Source: CBDATB01 sp965199745
GTDB lineage: Bacteria; Bacteroidota; Bacteroidia; Cytophagales; Flammeovirgaceae
Assembly (NCBI GenBank): GCA_965199745.1
Contig: CBDATB010000013.1
Location: 620,001-684,000, forward strand
DNA length: 64,000 nt
Reading direction: 5' to 3'
A program made the position numbers and the translations under genes. Of this stretch, positions 63,655-64,000 are shown piece after piece (positions within the stretch are counted from its first letter, which is position 1; each line of letters opens with the position of its first letter). The notes below the pieces were generated by a model, which saw only the letters and a list, made by a program, of their open reading frames with translations, did not search any database and had not been told where the DNA came from.

Positions 63655-64000
63655 ATGAGCAACTTATCGCATAAAGACCTGCTGGATGCCGGCGTACACT
63701 TCGGTCATTTGACTAGGAAATGGGATCCTAAAATGTCTCCGTATATATTTATGGAACGCAATGGAATACATATTTTAGATCTTAACAAAATACTTGCTTG
63801 TTTGGGACAAGCCTCCGAAGCACTGAGGAAAATCGCTCGTTCAGGACGTAAAGTGATGTTTGTAGCTACTAAAAAGCAAGCTAAAGAAATTGTCCTAAAG
63901 CAAGCAAGCAACCTCAAAATGCCTTATGTTACTGAGAGGTGGCTAGGGGGTATGCTTACCAATTTTGTTACTATCCGTCGTTCGCTGAAAAAATTGGCGG
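63655..64000 (+). CDS. rpsB: 30S ribosomal protein S2 (3' end beyond the window)
   Basis: The ATG at 63655 opens a frame that runs off the edge, showing about 115 residues. LLDAGVHFGHLTRKWDPKM, GIHILDLNKIL, FVATKKQAKEIV and RWLGGMLTNFVTIR are the S2 signatures. The order L13, S9, S2 is standard in Bacteroidota. Confidence 0.96.
   Translation, partial: MSNLSHKDLLDAGVHFGHLTRKWDPKMSPYIFMERNGIHILDLNKILACLGQASEALRKIARSGRKVMFVATKKQAKEIVLKQASNLKMPYVTERWLGGMLTNFVTIRRSLKKLA

Overview
The window comes from a member of the Bacteroidota, most likely a Cytophagales-type bacterium. The evidence is a gliding-motility ABC transporter set (gldA, gldF, gldG), a SusC/SusD polysaccharide-utilisation locus, a GH16 glucanase with a C-terminal type IX secretion sorting domain, a 16S rRNA 3' end of the Bacteroidota form, and promoters of the Bacteroidota pattern (TTG, about 20 bases, TAnnTTTG). 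The DNA is AT-rich by eye. Several relics and single-frameshift genes suggest either a genome in decay or a sequence with uncorrected homopolymer errors.

Layout. 1-2.6 kb: a truncated periplasmic-binding/TPR protein and guaA. 2.8-6.1 kb: a solitary type IIG restriction-modification enzyme. 6.3-10.8 kb (minus strand): gap, then a KDO (lipid A sugar) cluster transcribed kdsB, kdsA, a transaldolase-CBS fusion, kdsC. 11.2-15.5 kb: gldA, gldF, gldG and a DUF4340 gene. 15.5-25.8 kb: housekeeping genes (M23/LysM endopeptidase, rpsA, greA, sdaA, rnr, queA) plus a collapsed glutamine-synthetase/aldehyde-dehydrogenase relic. 26-35 kb: M1 and M20 peptidases, a NYN-domain protein, a CPBP protease, cdsA and a dicarboxylate symporter. 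35.4-38.8 kb: a lone cas6, tRNA-Ala, 16S rRNA with no 23S beside it, and the SRP RNA. 39-41.4 kb: a CDP-alcohol phosphatidyltransferase, a LysE-type exporter and a decayed LuxR-type regulator. 41.5-50.9 kb: a beta-glucan utilisation locus (SusC, SusD, a duplicated PKD lipoprotein, GH16). 51-56.5 kb: dnaN, a frameshifted IscA-like gene, an arginine-decarboxylase-like gene and recQ. 56.6-60.2 kb: a very AT-rich accessory segment between tRNA-Met and tRNA-Leu holding a frameshifted outer-membrane gene, a glycosyltransferase and a membrane protein. 60.2-64 kb: folD, a membrane protein, and the rplM-rpsI-rpsB operon.

How the genes fit together. The Gld transporter and the sorting domain on the GH16 enzyme point to a gliding, type IX-secreting bacterium that degrades beta-1,3-type glucans at its surface and imports the oligosaccharides through the SusCD pair. 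The KDO cluster supplies the inner core sugar of LPS. It lacks the usual arabinose-5-phosphate isomerase (SIS domain plus two CBS domains). In that position it carries a transaldolase/fructose-6-phosphate-aldolase-like domain joined to a KdsD-like CBS pair. This is the most interesting observation in the window and suggests an alternative, regulated route to arabinose 5-phosphate.
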